64,000 bases of DNA from Leucobacter triazinivorans (GTDB lineage Bacteria > Actinomycetota > Actinomycetes > Actinomycetales > Microbacteriaceae): assembly GCF_004208635.1 (NCBI RefSeq), contig NZ_CP035806.1:3286001-3350000 (forward strand), written 5' to 3'. Each line of letters opens with the position of its first letter. The stretch's first letter is position 1. Below the pieces are notes generated by a model. It worked only from the letters and a program-made list of their open reading frames with translations, searched no databases and was not told the DNA's origin. A program made the position numbers and the translations under genes. Positions 8,621-18,101 of this stretch are shown here, piece after piece.

Positions 8621-10231
8621 GTGACACTGACGACCTCGCGCGCCGCGTTCGACGCCGCGCGCGCCTCCCACGCCGTGCTCCCCGTCTGCCGCGAGATCTT
8701 CGCCGACGCGGACACCCCCGTCGGCATCTACCGCAAGGTCGCTGCGTCCCGTCCGGGGACCTTCCTGCTCGAGTCGGCCGAGCAGGGCGGCGTCTGGACC
8801 CGCTTCAGCTTCGTAGGAGCGGGGAGCTTCGGAGTGCTGGGCGAGCGCGACGGCCGGGCGCGGTGGACGCCGAGTGCGGCGGGCGCCGCCGTCACTGAGG
8901 AGCGACTGCTGCCGGGCGGGGTCGGCCCGCTCGCGCCGGTGGAGGCGCTGCGCGCCGTCTACGAGCGCTGGCGCGCCCCGCAGGTCGAGGGCCTGCCCCC
9001 GCTTGCGAGCGGCTTCGTCGGCTATCTCGGGTGGGAGACGGTGCGGCAGTTCGAGCGGCTCGAGAACGGTCCGGCGGATGGGCCGGGGCTGCCCACGCAG
9101 GGACTGAGCTTCGTTTCCGAGCTCGTGGTGATCGATCACCGCGAGGGCAGCGTCGTACTGCTCGCGAACGTGTTGAACGACGGGGTGCTGGAGGGCGGTG
9201 CGGCGTCCGACGCCGCCGACGCGCAGTGGGCCGATGCCCAGGCGAGACTCGATGCGCTGCAGGCGGCGCTCGCCTCGCCCTCGCCGTCGCCGCTCGGCGC
9301 GCTGGACCGCGAGGCGCTGCCCGATCCCGAACGGCTTACAAGCACACCCGAGTTCCTGGCGGCGGTCGAGCGCGCCAAGCGCCACATCGTCGACGGCGAC
9401 ATCTTCCAGGTCGTGCCGTCGCAGCGCTTCGACCAGCAGTGCTCGGCCGATCCGCTCGACGTCTATCGCGTGCTGCGCCACCTCAACCCCAGCCCCTACC
9501 TGTACCTCCTGCAGCTCGAGGATCACAACGGAGCACCCTTCGCGGTCGTGGGATCGAGCCCCGAGGCCCTCGTCACCGTGCAGGAGAACGGGCACGTGAT
9601 GACGCACCCGATCGCGGGATCCCGGCCGCGCGGAGCGACCACCGAGGAGGACCAGCAGCACGAGCGCGATCTGCTCGCCGACGAGAAGGAGCGAGCCGAG
9701 CACCTCATGCTCGTCGATCTCGCGCGCAACGACCTGCTGCGGGTCTGCGAGCCGTCGTCGGTCGAGGTGACCGAGTTCATGCGGATCGAGCGCTTCAGCC
9801 ACATCATGCACATCGTCTCGACGGTCGAGGGGCGAACTCGCGCGGGGCAGAACCCCATCGACGTGTTCCGGGCCACATTCCCCGCGGGCACCCTCTCCGG
9901 GGCGCCGAAGCCCCGGGCGCTCGAGATCATCGACGAACTCGAGACGGTGCAGCGCGGCGTCTACGGCGGGGTGGTGGGCTACTTCGGTCTGGGCGGGGCG
10001 GCTGACCTCGCGATCGCGATCCGCACCGCCACGATCGCGGGCGGCGTCGCGATGGTGCAGGCCGGTGCCGGGATCGTCGCGGACTCCGTACCGGAGGCCG
10101 AGGACGCGGAGTGCCGCAGCAAGGCGGCCGCACCCCTGCGGGCGATCGCCATCGCGAACACTCTGCATCGGCTCGGCGCAGATGCGGCGACTGCTGCGGT
10201 CGCGGTGCAGGGAGGCGGACATGCGCGCTAA
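8621..10231 (+). CDS. trpE: anthranilate synthase component I
   Basis: Converts chorismate to anthranilate, using ammonia from a TrpG partner not in this window. The 536-residue protein keeps the tryptophan-binding FLLES motif near residue 50 (feedback inhibition), a chorismate-binding C-terminal domain with GSSPE, IAGSRPRG, LLADEKERAEHLMLVDLARN and FPAGTLSGAPK, and the closing glycine-rich block. GTG start, leaderless-type promoter. Its last 11 bases overlap the start of the next small membrane protein, as in a tightly coupled operon. Confidence 0.96.
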   Translation: MTLTTSRAAFDAARASHAVLPVCREIFADADTPVGIYRKVAASRPGTFLLESAEQGGVWTRFSFVGAGSFGVLGERDGRARWTPSAAGAAVTEERLLPGGVGPLAPVEALRAVYERWRAPQVEGLPPLASGFVGYLGWETVRQFERLENGPADGPGLPTQGLSFVSELVVIDHREGSVVLLANVLNDGVLEGGAASDAADAQWADAQARLDALQAALASPSPSPLGALDREALPDPERLTSTPEFLAAVERAKRHIVDGDIFQVVPSQRFDQQCSADPLDVYRVLRHLNPSPYLYLLQLEDHNGAPFAVVGSSPEALVTVQENGHVMTHPIAGSRPRGATTEEDQQHERDLLADEKERAEHLMLVDLARNDLLRVCEPSSVEVTEFMRIERFSHIMHIVSTVEGRTRAGQNPIDVFRATFPAGTLSGAPKPRALEIIDELETVQRGVYGGVVGYFGLGGAADLAIAIRTATIAGGVAMVQAGAGIVADSVPEAEDAECRSKAAAPLRAIAIANTLHRLGADAATAAVAVQGGGHAR

Positions 10232-10802
10232 GCCACTCGCCCTCGGCGGCGTCGCGCTCGCCGGGGCCGCGGCGTTGATCGCGGGATCCCAGACCTGGGT
10301 CTCGTTCATGCTCGACGGCACCCACAGCGTGGAGACCGTGACCGGCCACGCGGCGAATGCGGCGTTGACTCCCGTCGCCGTGGCGCTCATCGCCGCCGCG
10401 CTGGCGCTCACGATCGCCGGGCGGGTGTTCAGACGGGTGCTGGGGGCGCTCGTCGCCCTGCTCGGCGCAGGGCTCGTCGCGCTGTCGAGCGGGGTGATCG
10501 CCGACCCGCTCGGCGCAGCGGGGGCGCGGATCACCGAGCTCACCGGCATCGCAGGTGGAGCGGCAGGGTCGGAGGTGCTCTGGAGCGATGTCTCCGCCTG
10601 GGGGTGGGTGAGCGCGTTCGCCGGTGCGCTCGCCGTGCTCCTCGGTATGGTCGTCCTGCTGCTCAGCGGCCGCTGGGGAGCCGCAGGTCGCAAGTACGAT
10701 GCTGCGCCGAAGGCTCGAGAGGCGTCGACCGGCGCCCCGGATCGGATCTCGGATTGGGACTCTCTGAGCGAGGGCACCGACCCCAGCGACGATTTCCGGT
10801 AG
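10221..10802 (+). CDS. Trp-operon-associated membrane protein (Trp_oprn_chp type)
   Basis: Small integral membrane protein of 193 residues with about four hydrophobic segments: residues about 5-20, 45-65, 70-90 and 130-155. Size, topology, the SQTWVSFML segment after the first helix and position directly behind trpE match the Trp-operon conserved hypothetical family (Pfam Trp_oprn_chp) of actinobacteria. Function unknown; a role in tryptophan or anthranilate transport has never been visible from sequence alone. The start at 10221 has GGGAGGCG upstream and overlaps trpE by 11 bases; longer in-frame starts lie inside trpE and are rejected. Confidence 0.85.
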   Translation: MRAKPLALGGVALAGAAALIAGSQTWVSFMLDGTHSVETVTGHAANAALTPVAVALIAAALALTIAGRVFRRVLGALVALLGAGLVALSSGVIADPLGAAGARITELTGIAGGAAGSEVLWSDVSAWGWVSAFAGALAVLLGMVVLLLSGRWGAAGRKYDAAPKAREASTGAPDRISDWDSLSEGTDPSDDFR

Positions 10803-10836
10803 GCTTGAGCCGTTCAAATCTGTTCAGAGGAGATTC

Positions 10837-11070
10837 ATGAGTACCCAGCACGGAGACCCCGGTCACGGTGATTCGCCCGCCGCATGGACGGCGGTCGTGG
10901 TGATGCTGCTCGGCATCGCAGCCGGCACCGTCTTCTTCTTCCTGCACAACGCGACGATGGTGTGGGTGTGCGCCGGCATCGTCGCCGTCGGTGCCCTGCT
11001 GGGGTGGATCCTCGCGAAGGCCGGCTTCGGCGTGAACGGCCCGAAGTTCAGCCCCAAGTCGCACGACTGA
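10837..11070 (+). CDS. HGxxPAAW-type small membrane protein (DUF6704-like)
   Basis: A 77-residue protein with two transmembrane helices (about residues 18-38 and 42-60), preceded by the diagnostic motif HGDSPAAW (residues about 10-17). This HGxxPAAW family sits between trpE and trpC in many actinobacteria; its function is unknown. AGAGGAG precedes the ATG. The next gene, trpC, starts one base after its stop codon, so it is surely part of the trp operon. Confidence 0.88.
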   Translation: MSTQHGDPGHGDSPAAWTAVVVMLLGIAAGTVFFFLHNATMVWVCAGIVAVGALLGWILAKAGFGVNGPKFSPKSHD

Positions 11071-11071
11071 C

Positions 11072-11842
11072 GTGCTCGAGCAACTGCTTGCGGGCTCCCT
11101 CGAAGACGCGGCGGAGCGCAGGGAGCTCATGCCCTACGCGCGGCTCGAGGCGGAGGCGCTCAGCCGTCCCGCCGCCCTTGACGCGCTCGCGGCCCTGGCG
11201 CCCGCCGATCACATGAAGGTGATCGCCGAGGTCAAGCGCGCGAGTCCGTCCCGCGGTGATCTGGCCGACATCCCCGAGCCGCAGGCGCTTGCGGCCCAGT
11301 ACGAAGCCGGCGGGGCGAGCGCGGTGAGCGTGCTCACCGAGCAGCGCCGCTTCAAGGGTTCGCTCGCCGACCTCGAAGCGGTGCGCAAGGCCGTCAGCAT
11401 TCCGGTGCTGCGCAAGGACTTCATCGGGGACGAGTATCAGGTGCTCGAGGCCCGCGCGGCGGGCGCCGATCTCGTACTGCTGATCGTGGCCGCGCTGCCG
11501 CAGCCCCGCCTCGAGCGGCTCCACACCATGATCCGCGAACTCGGAATGACCCCGCTCGTCGAGGCCCACACGGCCGACGAGGTGGCCCGCGCCGTCGACC
11601 TCGGCGCGCAGCTGATCGGCGTCAACGCGCGCGACCTGCGCACCTTCGAACTCGATCGCGAGCTCTTCGGCCGCGTGGCGGATCAGATTCCGGCCGGAGT
11701 CGTCCGCGTGGCCGAGTCCGCCGTGCTCGACGTCGCGGATGTGCAGCGCTATCGCGAGGCCGGGGCCGACGCGGTGCTGGTGGGGGAGGCGCTCGTCACC
11801 AACGATCCCATCGCGACGCTCTCGGCATACCTGAGCGTCTGA
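11072..11842 (+). CDS. trpC: indole-3-glycerol-phosphate synthase
   Basis: Decarboxylates and closes the ring of CdRP to indole-glycerol-phosphate. The 256-residue monofunctional TIM barrel shows IAEVKRASPSRGD (catalytic lysine and glutamate strand), the VLRKDFI strand, LVEAHTADE, IGVNARDLRTF and the phosphate-binding VAESAV...VLVGEALV elements. GTG start one base after the preceding stop. trpD and trpF are not in the window. Confidence 0.96.
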   Translation: MLEQLLAGSLEDAAERRELMPYARLEAEALSRPAALDALAALAPADHMKVIAEVKRASPSRGDLADIPEPQALAAQYEAGGASAVSVLTEQRRFKGSLADLEAVRKAVSIPVLRKDFIGDEYQVLEARAAGADLVLLIVAALPQPRLERLHTMIRELGMTPLVEAHTADEVARAVDLGAQLIGVNARDLRTFELDRELFGRVADQIPAGVVRVAESAVLDVADVQRYREAGADAVLVGEALVTNDPIATLSAYLSV

Positions 11843-11922
11843 ATCCGGCCCTCAGCGCATTCGGCGCCGCGATCCCGAGCCGTGAGCCGATCCGCACGGC
11901 ACCCGAACCACGTTAGGCAGAG

Positions 11923-13146
11923 ATGACAGACTCGCTCCGCGACCAGCACGGCCCGTTCTTCGGGGACTACGGCGGCCGGTACATGCCCGAATCGCTCATC
12001 GCAGCAATCGACGAGTTGACGGCCGCCTACGACGCGGCGCAGGCCGATCCCGCATTCCGCGCCGAACTCGTCGAACTGCTCGGCTCGTACGCCGGACGGC
12101 CGTCGCCGATCACCGAGGTGCCTCGCTTCGCCGAGCACGCGGGAGGGGCGCGGATCTTCCTGAAGCGCGAGGACCTCAACCACACGGGATCCCACAAGAT
12201 CAACAACGTGCTCGGACAGGCGCTGCTCACGCGGCGGCTCGGCAAGCACCGCGTGATCGCCGAGACCGGCGCCGGTCAGCACGGCGTGGCGACGGCGACC
12301 GCCGCGGCGCTCTTCGGCCTCGAGTGCACCATCTACATGGGCGAGGTCGATACCGAACGGCAGGCACTCAACGTCGCACGCATGCGCCTGCTCGGTGCCG
12401 AGGTGGTGCCGGTGACCACCGGCTCGCGCACGCTGAAGGACGCGATCAACGAGGCGTATCGCGACTGGGTCGCGACCGTCGAGCACACCAACTACATCTT
12501 CGGAACGGCTGCGGGGCCGCACCCGTTCCCGGCGATGGTGCGCGACTTCCAGAAGGTCATCTCCGAGGAGGCGCGCGCCCAGCTGCTGGAGCGCACGGGG
12601 CGTCTGCCCGACGCGGTCGTCGCCTGCGTGGGCGGCGGATCCAACGCGATCGGCATGTTCGACGCCTTCCTCGATGATCCCGGCGTGCGCCTCTACGGCG
12701 TCGAGGCGGCCGGCGACGGCGTCGACACCCTGCGGCAGGCGGCGTCGATCGAGCGGGGCCGCCCCGGCATCCTGCACGGGTCGAAGACCTACGTGCTGCA
12801 GGACGAGGACGGGCAGACCATCGAATCGCACTCGATCTCGGCGGGACTCGACTACCCGGGCGTCGGTCCCGAGCACGCGTGGCTGTCCGACATCGGACGC
12901 GCCGAGTACATTCCGGCGACCGACGACGAGGCCATGCAGGCCCTCAGACTGCTCAGCCGCACGGAGGGCATCATCCCCGCGATCGAGTCGGCGCACGCCC
13001 TGGCGGGCGCGCTCCGGATCGGTCGCGAGCTCGGCCCGGAGGGCCTCATCGCCGTGAACCTCTCGGGGCGCGGGGACAAGGACATGGCGACGGCGGGCCG
13101 ATACTTCGGTCTGCTCGACGAGCGGGAAGCGGGGGCCGGCGAATGA
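11923..13146 (+). CDS. trpB: tryptophan synthase beta chain
   Basis: PLP enzyme condensing indole with serine; forms an alpha2-beta2 complex with TrpA. The 407-residue product has the PLP-lysine segment HTGSHKINN, the GAGQHG loop with catalytic region [12 protein letters not shown], the PLP-phosphate loop [10 protein letters not shown] and the C-terminal GRGDKD motif. It begins 80 bases after trpC; that gap has no clear extra gene. Its stop overlaps the trpA start (ATGA). Confidence 0.97.
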   Translation: MTDSLRDQHGPFFGDYGGRYMPESLIAAIDELTAAYDAAQADPAFRAELVELLGSYAGRPSPITEVPRFAEHAGGARIFLKREDLNHTGSHKINNVLGQALLTRRLGKHRVIAETGAGQHGVATATAAALFGLECTIYMGEVDTERQALNVARMRLLGAEVVPVTTGSRTLKDAINEAYRDWVATVEHTNYIFGTAAGPHPFPAMVRDFQKVISEEARAQLLERTGRLPDAVVACVGGGSNAIGMFDAFLDDPGVRLYGVEAAGDGVDTLRQAASIERGRPGILHGSKTYVLQDEDGQTIESHSISAGLDYPGVGPEHAWLSDIGRAEYIPATDDEAMQALRLLSRTEGIIPAIESAHALAGALRIGRELGPEGLIAVNLSGRGDKDMATAGRYFGLLDEREAGAGE

Positions 13147-13970
13147 GCGGGCAGGAGTCTCGGGTCGCAGCGGCGATCCGCGCGGCGAAGCAGCACCGGC
13201 GCGGTGCGCTCGTGGGCTATCTGCCCGTGGGTTTCCCCGACCTCGACACGAGCATCGAGGCGGCCATCGCGATGGCGCGCAGCGGCGTCGACGTGCTGGA
13301 GCTCGGGCTGCCCTACTCCGATCCGGTCATGGACGGCGAGGTGATCCAGGAGGCGACTCAGACGGCGCTCGCGGGGGGCTTCCGTGTGTCCCAGGTGTTC
13401 GAGGCGGTGCGCCGCGTGCGGGAGGCCGTCGACGTGCCCGTGCTCATCATGACCTACTGGAATCCCGTGCTGCAGTACGGCGTGGAGCGCTTCGCGCACC
13501 GACTCGCAGAGGCGGGCGGGGCCGGTCTGATCACCCCGGACATCACCCCGGACGCGGCTGCGGACTGGATCGAGGTGAGCGAGCGCGCCGGCCTCGACCG
13601 CATCTTCCTCGCCGCACCCAGTTCGAGCGACGAACGACTGCGGCTCGTCGCCGAGTCGACGACCGGGTTCGTCTACACGGTCTCGACCATGGGCATCACG
13701 GGGGAGCGGGCCCAGCTCGACGCCGCGGCGCGCGGGCTCACGCGCCGATTGCGGGAGCAGGGCGCCGACCTGGCGTGCGTGGGCATCGGGATCTCGACCG
13801 CCGAACAGGTCGCGGCGGCACTCGAGTACGCCGATGGGGCGATCGTGGGCACCGCATTCGTCCGCGCCCTGCGCGACGGCGGCGTCTCGCGCCTCGCCGA
13901 GGTCGTGCGTGCGATCGCGGCCGGCACCCGGCGAGCCGACGGCGCAGCCGCCGTCGGTGCCGCGCTGTAG
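13143..13970 (+). CDS. trpA: tryptophan synthase alpha chain
   Basis: Cleaves indole-glycerol-phosphate and channels indole to TrpB. The 275-residue barrel has the catalytic glutamate in [14 protein letters not shown] and the catalytic aspartate in the LITPDITPD segment, with the phosphate loop GIGIST. I chose ATG 13143, overlapping the trpB stop, over earlier in-frame starts inside trpB. It ends the trp genes of the operon; lgt follows after 82 bases. Confidence 0.96.
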   Translation: MSGQESRVAAAIRAAKQHRRGALVGYLPVGFPDLDTSIEAAIAMARSGVDVLELGLPYSDPVMDGEVIQEATQTALAGGFRVSQVFEAVRRVREAVDVPVLIMTYWNPVLQYGVERFAHRLAEAGGAGLITPDITPDAAADWIEVSERAGLDRIFLAAPSSSDERLRLVAESTTGFVYTVSTMGITGERAQLDAAARGLTRRLREQGADLACVGIGISTAEQVAAALEYADGAIVGTAFVRALRDGGVSRLAEVVRAIAAGTRRADGAAAVGAAL

Positions 13971-14052
13971 GATTGACCCGATCGCGGGCCCGCCCCGCGC
14001 CACACCCGAGTACGCACCCCGCGGCAGAGCGTCGCAGGCGAAAGAGGAGTGA

Positions 14053-15036
14053 ATGATTCTCCCGTTGAGCATCCCGAGCCCCGATCTGCAGTTCCTCCAG
14101 ATCGGGCCGCTGCGCATCTACTTCTACGCGCTCTGCATCATCACCGGCATCATCATCGCCGCCATCTGGACGGGCCGGCGGCTGTCGCGGCGCGGAGGCG
14201 AGCGCGGGGCCGTGTTCGACTTCGTGGTCTGGGCGCTCGTGCTCGGCATCCTGGGGGCGCGTCTCTACCACGTGGTGACGCACTGGGGCGACTACTTCGG
14301 GCCGGGCACGAACCCGCTCGACATCTTCGCGTTCTGGAAGGGCGGCATCGCCATCTTCGGCGCGCTGCTGGGCGGTGCGATCGGCGTGCTGATCGCCTCG
14401 CGGATCACCGGCATCCGGTTCTGGTCCTTCGCCGACGCCCTGGTACCGGGCCTCCTGATCGCGCAGGCGGTCGGTCGCCTCGGCAACTGGTTCAACCACG
14501 AACTCTTCGGCGGCCCCACCGCGCTTCCATGGGGCCTCGAGATCGAATCGAGCAATCCCGCCTTCCCGATCGGCCTTCCCGAGGGCACGCTCTTCCACCC
14601 CACCTTCCTCTACGAGGCGCTCTGGAACATCCTCGGCGTGATCGTGCTCCTCGCGATCGAGCGCAGGTGGCGTCCGCGCTGGGGCACGTTCTTCGCGATG
14701 TACCTGGTCTGGTACGGCGTCGGTCGCACCTTCACGGAATCGCTGCGCGTCGATCCGAGCCTGCTCTTCCTCGGGATCCGCACCAATGTGCTCGCGGCCT
14801 TCCTCGCGGTGATCGCGGGCGTCGTGATCTTCATCGTGCAGCGCCGTCGCCACGTCGGGATCGAGACCTCCGTGTATCTGCCCGGTCGGCACAACCCGAA
14901 CGACGCCGTGCTCGTCGAGACCGCCGATCCCGAGCGGTACTTCCACGTGATCGACCGGGGCGGCTCGGGCGGCGACGAGGCGGAGCGGGCCGAGCAGGCC
15001 GCACCCGATCGCGCCGGATCCGCTCCGGCCAACTAG
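14053..15036 (+). CDS. lgt: prolipoprotein diacylglyceryl transferase
   Basis: Adds diacylglycerol to the lipobox cysteine of prelipoproteins at the cytoplasmic membrane. The 327-residue polytopic protein has about seven helices. The signature GRLGNWFNHELFGGPT (about residues 140-155) and the upstream HVVTHW histidine motif identify Lgt. The C-terminal 60 residues are a hydrophilic, acidic tail common in actinobacterial homologues. AAAGAGGAG precedes the ATG. A second lipoprotein enzyme, Lnt, is encoded at 40808 and a candidate lipoprotein substrate at 62400. Confidence 0.95.
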   Translation: MILPLSIPSPDLQFLQIGPLRIYFYALCIITGIIIAAIWTGRRLSRRGGERGAVFDFVVWALVLGILGARLYHVVTHWGDYFGPGTNPLDIFAFWKGGIAIFGALLGGAIGVLIASRITGIRFWSFADALVPGLLIAQAVGRLGNWFNHELFGGPTALPWGLEIESSNPAFPIGLPEGTLFHPTFLYEALWNILGVIVLLAIERRWRPRWGTFFAMYLVWYGVGRTFTESLRVDPSLLFLGIRTNVLAAFLAVIAGVVIFIVQRRRHVGIETSVYLPGRHNPNDAVLVETADPERYFHVIDRGGSGGDEAERAEQAAPDRAGSAPAN

Positions 15037-15060
15037 CCGAACGAAGGAGCCGACACCGAT

Positions 15061-16536
15061 ATGCGCCACGCCAAGATCGTCGCAACGTGGGGGCCCGCGG
15101 TCTCCAGCTACGACCACACCCTCGACCTCATCCGCGCCGGCGTGAACGTGGCCCGGCTCAACATGTCCCACGGCACCTACAACGTGCACGAGGGCATCTA
15201 TCGCAACATCCGCCGTGCAGAGGCGGAGGTGGGGCGGCCCATCGCGGTGCTCGCCGATCTGCAGGGCCCGAAGATCCGTCTCGGCAAGTTCGAGGGCGGC
15301 CCCTACGAGCTCGAGGTGGGTGATGAGTTCGCGATCACGACGCGCGACGTGATGGGCGATCGGCATCTCGCGGGCACCACGCACCGGGGGCTGCCGGGGG
15401 ACGTGAACCCCGGGGATCCGCTGCTCATCGATGACGGCAAGGTCGCGCTGCGCGCGGTGCGCGTCACCGAGGACACCGTGCACGCCGTGGTGGAGGTGCC
15501 CGGGGCCGTCTCCAACAACAAGGGCATCAACCTGCCGGGCGTGGCGGTGAACGTGCCCGCGCTGTCGGAGAAGGACGAGCAGGATCTGCGCTGGGCGCTG
15601 CAGCTGGGCGTCGACTACATCGCGCTGTCGTTCGTGCGCGACGCCGCCGACATCACGCGCGTGCACGAGATCATGGACGAGGAGGGGATCCGCCTTCCGG
15701 TCATCGCCAAGATCGAGAAGCCGCAGGCGGTCGACCACCTCGAGGAGATCGTCGCGGCATTCGACGGGATCATGGTCGCACGCGGAGATCTCGGCGTCGA
15801 GCTGCCGCTCGAGCGGGTGCCGCTCGTGCAGACCGAGGCCATCGCGATCGCGCGTCAGAACGCGAAGCCGGTCATCGTGGCGACGCAGGTGTTCGAGTCG
15901 ATGATCGAGAACCCGCGCCCCACGCGCGCCGAAGCCTCCGACTGCGCGAACGCCGTGCTCGACGGCGCCGACGCGGTCATGCTCTCGGGTGAGACCAGCG
16001 TCGGGGCCTACCCGGTCGAGGCCGTCACCACCATGGCGCGCATCATCGAGGCGACGGAGGAGCACGCGCTCGATCGCATCGAGCCCCTGGGCACGGCGCC
16101 GCGCACTCAGGGCGGCGCGCTCACCCTCGCAGCGTCCGAGGTCGCCGACTTCATCGGCGCCAGGTACATCTGCGTGTTCACAGAGTCGGGCGATACGGTG
16201 CGGCGCATGTCCCGTCTGCGGCGCCCCATCCCGATCATCGGCTTCACACCCGACGCCGACACGCGTCGGCGCATGGAGCTCACCTGGGGCGCCCGCAGCT
16301 ACGAGGTGTCGCGCGTCGGATCGACCGACGAGATGTTCGCGCAGGTCGACGAGGTGCTGCTCGACCACTCGCGCGTCGAGATCGGCGACAAAGTGCTCAT
16401 CATCGCCGGGTCCCCTCCGGGCGTCGTCGGAACGACCAACACGCTGCGGATCCACCGCATCGGCGAGGCCACGGGGCAGCTTCCCGAAGCCGGTCCCCGC
16501 AAGCACACCGTCGGGCGCGGCAAGGTCTTCGTCTGA
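15061..16536 (+). CDS. pyk: pyruvate kinase
   Basis: Last ATP-forming step of glycolysis. The 491-residue product has the N-terminal KIVATWGPA strand (most homologues read TLGP or TIGP), ARLNMSHG, ADLQGPKIRLG, the K/Mg-site signature AKIEKPQAVDHLEEI followed by MVARGDLGVE, and a complete C-terminal allosteric domain. The active-site lysine and the metal ligands E and D are present. The ATG lies 24 bases after lgt with AAGGAG upstream. Confidence 0.96.
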   Translation: MRHAKIVATWGPAVSSYDHTLDLIRAGVNVARLNMSHGTYNVHEGIYRNIRRAEAEVGRPIAVLADLQGPKIRLGKFEGGPYELEVGDEFAITTRDVMGDRHLAGTTHRGLPGDVNPGDPLLIDDGKVALRAVRVTEDTVHAVVEVPGAVSNNKGINLPGVAVNVPALSEKDEQDLRWALQLGVDYIALSFVRDAADITRVHEIMDEEGIRLPVIAKIEKPQAVDHLEEIVAAFDGIMVARGDLGVELPLERVPLVQTEAIAIARQNAKPVIVATQVFESMIENPRPTRAEASDCANAVLDGADAVMLSGETSVGAYPVEAVTTMARIIEATEEHALDRIEPLGTAPRTQGGALTLAASEVADFIGARYICVFTESGDTVRRMSRLRRPIPIIGFTPDADTRRRMELTWGARSYEVSRVGSTDEMFAQVDEVLLDHSRVEIGDKVLIIAGSPPGVVGTTNTLRIHRIGEATGQLPEAGPRKHTVGRGKVFV

Positions 16537-16545
16537 TCGCCCTCG

Positions 16546-17685
16546 ATGCCGAGTGAGGTGACGAGGAGTCCGCGCCGCACCGTTCGCAGCATTCAGTTCC
16601 TGCGTGCGCTGGCGGCGCTCGGCGTCGTGTACTACCACGCGGTAGATGCCGGGGGCGTGTTCGCGCTCCCCAGCACGGGGGCGTGGGGCGTCGACGTGTT
16701 CTTCGTCATCAGCGGCTTCATCATCGGCACGGTCACTGTGCAGAACAGCGCGCACTTCTTCAGACGACGGGTGTTCCGCGTGGTGCCCCTCTACTGGATC
16801 GCGACGCTCGCGTGGGCAGCCGCGGTGCTGCTCGTCCCGTGGCGGGAGGGCTCCACCGAGGTCGACCTGCCCGGTCTGCTGAAGTCGTTCTTCTTCATCC
16901 CCTATCAGATGCCGTTGCGCGAGGGGCCGATCCTGCAACTCGGGTGGACGCTCAACTACGAGATGTTCTTCTACCTCGTGGTCGCCGTGATGCTGGTGCT
17001 GCTTCGGACCGCTCGACCCGCGCTGTGGGGTGCGGTCCTGCTGCTCGGGGCGCTCGTGGTCAGCGGCTTCATCTGGCCCGCGTCCGAGCCCTCGCTCGCC
17101 TTCTATCAGAGCACCCTGCTGCTCGAGTTCCTCTCGGGTGTGCTGCTCTCCTTCGTCTACCGGAGGTTCGGGCAGGCCGGACGGCAGAGTGCCGGTGCCG
17201 CGGTCCGCGCGATCGGCTCCGGCGCCGGAGCCGCTGCAGCGCTCGCCGCTCTCGTCGTGCTGGTGCTGCAGGACCTGGGGGTGATCCCGCGTCTCGGGGA
17301 GCTGCGCGCCGTGTACTACGGGCTGCCCGCGGTGGTGCTGGTCGCCGCGGCGCTGTGGCTCGAGCCCCTCATCCGCGACGGCCGTCTCACCCGCGCGCTG
17401 CTCGCGATCGGCGACGCCAGTTACGCGATGTACCTCTTCCATCCGTTCGTCACGGTGGCCCTGTCCCAGGTGATCCTCGGAGGCGTGATCGCGACGGCGG
17501 GCGTGCCGCTGCGCATCGTGCTGTTGATCATGACGCTGGCCGCCGTGATCCTGAGCAGCATCGCGATCGACCGCTGGGTGGATCGTCCCATTCAGCGCGG
17601 GCTGAAACGCGGGTTCCTCCCGCAGCGGCGGCGTGATGAGCCGATCGGCCGGCGCGACTACGAATCGTCATCGTCCTCGATGTAG
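16546..17685 (+). CDS. acyltransferase family 3 membrane protein
   Basis: Polytopic O-acyltransferase-like protein of 379 residues with about ten helices. The N-terminal signature IQFLRALAALGVVYYHA contains the catalytic-type histidine, and WGVDVFFVISGFIIG follows it, both diagnostic for acyltransferase_3 (OafA/ExoZ-like) proteins that O-acetylate surface glycans. The substrate is unknown. Nine bases behind pyk. The last 28 bases overlap the convergent 54-residue small gene on the minus strand. Confidence 0.88.
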   Translation: MPSEVTRSPRRTVRSIQFLRALAALGVVYYHAVDAGGVFALPSTGAWGVDVFFVISGFIIGTVTVQNSAHFFRRRVFRVVPLYWIATLAWAAAVLLVPWREGSTEVDLPGLLKSFFFIPYQMPLREGPILQLGWTLNYEMFFYLVVAVMLVLLRTARPALWGAVLLLGALVVSGFIWPASEPSLAFYQSTLLLEFLSGVLLSFVYRRFGQAGRQSAGAAVRAIGSGAGAAAALAALVVLVLQDLGVIPRLGELRAVYYGLPAVVLVAAALWLEPLIRDGRLTRALLAIGDASYAMYLFHPFVTVALSQVILGGVIATAGVPLRIVLLIMTLAAVILSSIAIDRWVDRPIQRGLKRGFLPQRRRDEPIGRRDYESSSSSM

Positions 17686-17822
17686 ACCTCGGTGGATCCA
17701 TCGAGGATCGGATGATCGAGCCTGTCGCCCCAGGGCACTCGTCGCACCGTGCCGTGCCCGTTGGCCGCCTCCGAGTCGCTCGCGTCGTGAATCGTGTGCG
17801 AGTTGTGCTGGGTGTTCGGCAT
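17658..17822 (-). CDS. small acidic hydrophilic protein, 54 residues
   Basis: A short reading frame with an excellent ribosome-binding site (GAGGAGG, five bases before the ATG at 17822). The product begins MPNTQHNSHTIHD, has a central VRRVPWGDRLDHPILDGS stretch and ends in a very acidic tail (IEDDDDS). No membrane segment or known motif. Codon use is typical of the neighbours, and the stop falls inside the 3' end of the convergent acyltransferase gene. The function is unknown. Confidence rests on the Shine-Dalgarno and on the non-random, Arg-poor composition. Confidence 0.6.
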   Translation of the reverse strand: MPNTQHNSHTIHDASDSEAANGHGTVRRVPWGDRLDHPILDGSTEVYIEDDDDS

Positions 17823-17893
17823 CGTCGCCTCCTCGCGTCGCTGGCTTCCATTCTACCCCTGGATCTGGTATATGGAACCCACGATGCTGTCGG

Positions 17894-17975
17894 TGCCGGA
17901 TGCGGGACTCGAACCCGCACACCTTTCGGCAGCGCATTTTGAGTGCGCCGTGTCTGCCAATTCCACCAATCCGGC
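17894..17975 (-). tRNA. tRNA-Leu (anticodon CAA)
   Basis: The minus strand folds as a class II tRNA: acceptor GCCGGAT pairs with ATCCGGC, the D arm holds TGGTGGAATTGGCAGAC, the anticodon loop CTCAAAA gives CAA, and a variable arm is followed by the GGTTCGAGTCC T arm. CC follows the discriminator A in the DNA, but a full CCA is not encoded. Confidence 0.95.
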
Positions 17976-18089
17976 GTGTGCTGCGCGACGACCTCCGGTG
18001 AGGAGGACAGAGAACAGACTAGCGCAGCTTCGACCCGCTCCCGTGTCGGAGCGCAGGCGATTCTGAGTCGTCGTGCGGCACGGATGTCG

Positions 18090-18095
18090 TAAGCT
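18090..18095 (+). promoter_or_regulatory. putative -10 box of pdtaR (leaderless)
   Basis: TAAGCT, six bases, then GTG at 18102. The spacing supports the GTG as the start. Confidence 0.5.
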
Positions 18096-18101
18096 GGTGG
18101 A

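Noticed and set aside
13738..17442. Open frame of over 1200 codons on the minus strand opposite trpA, lgt, pyk and the acyltransferase
   Set aside because: Its His/Arg/Asp-rich composition is that of a GC-driven antisense shadow; the plus-strand genes have clear family motifs.
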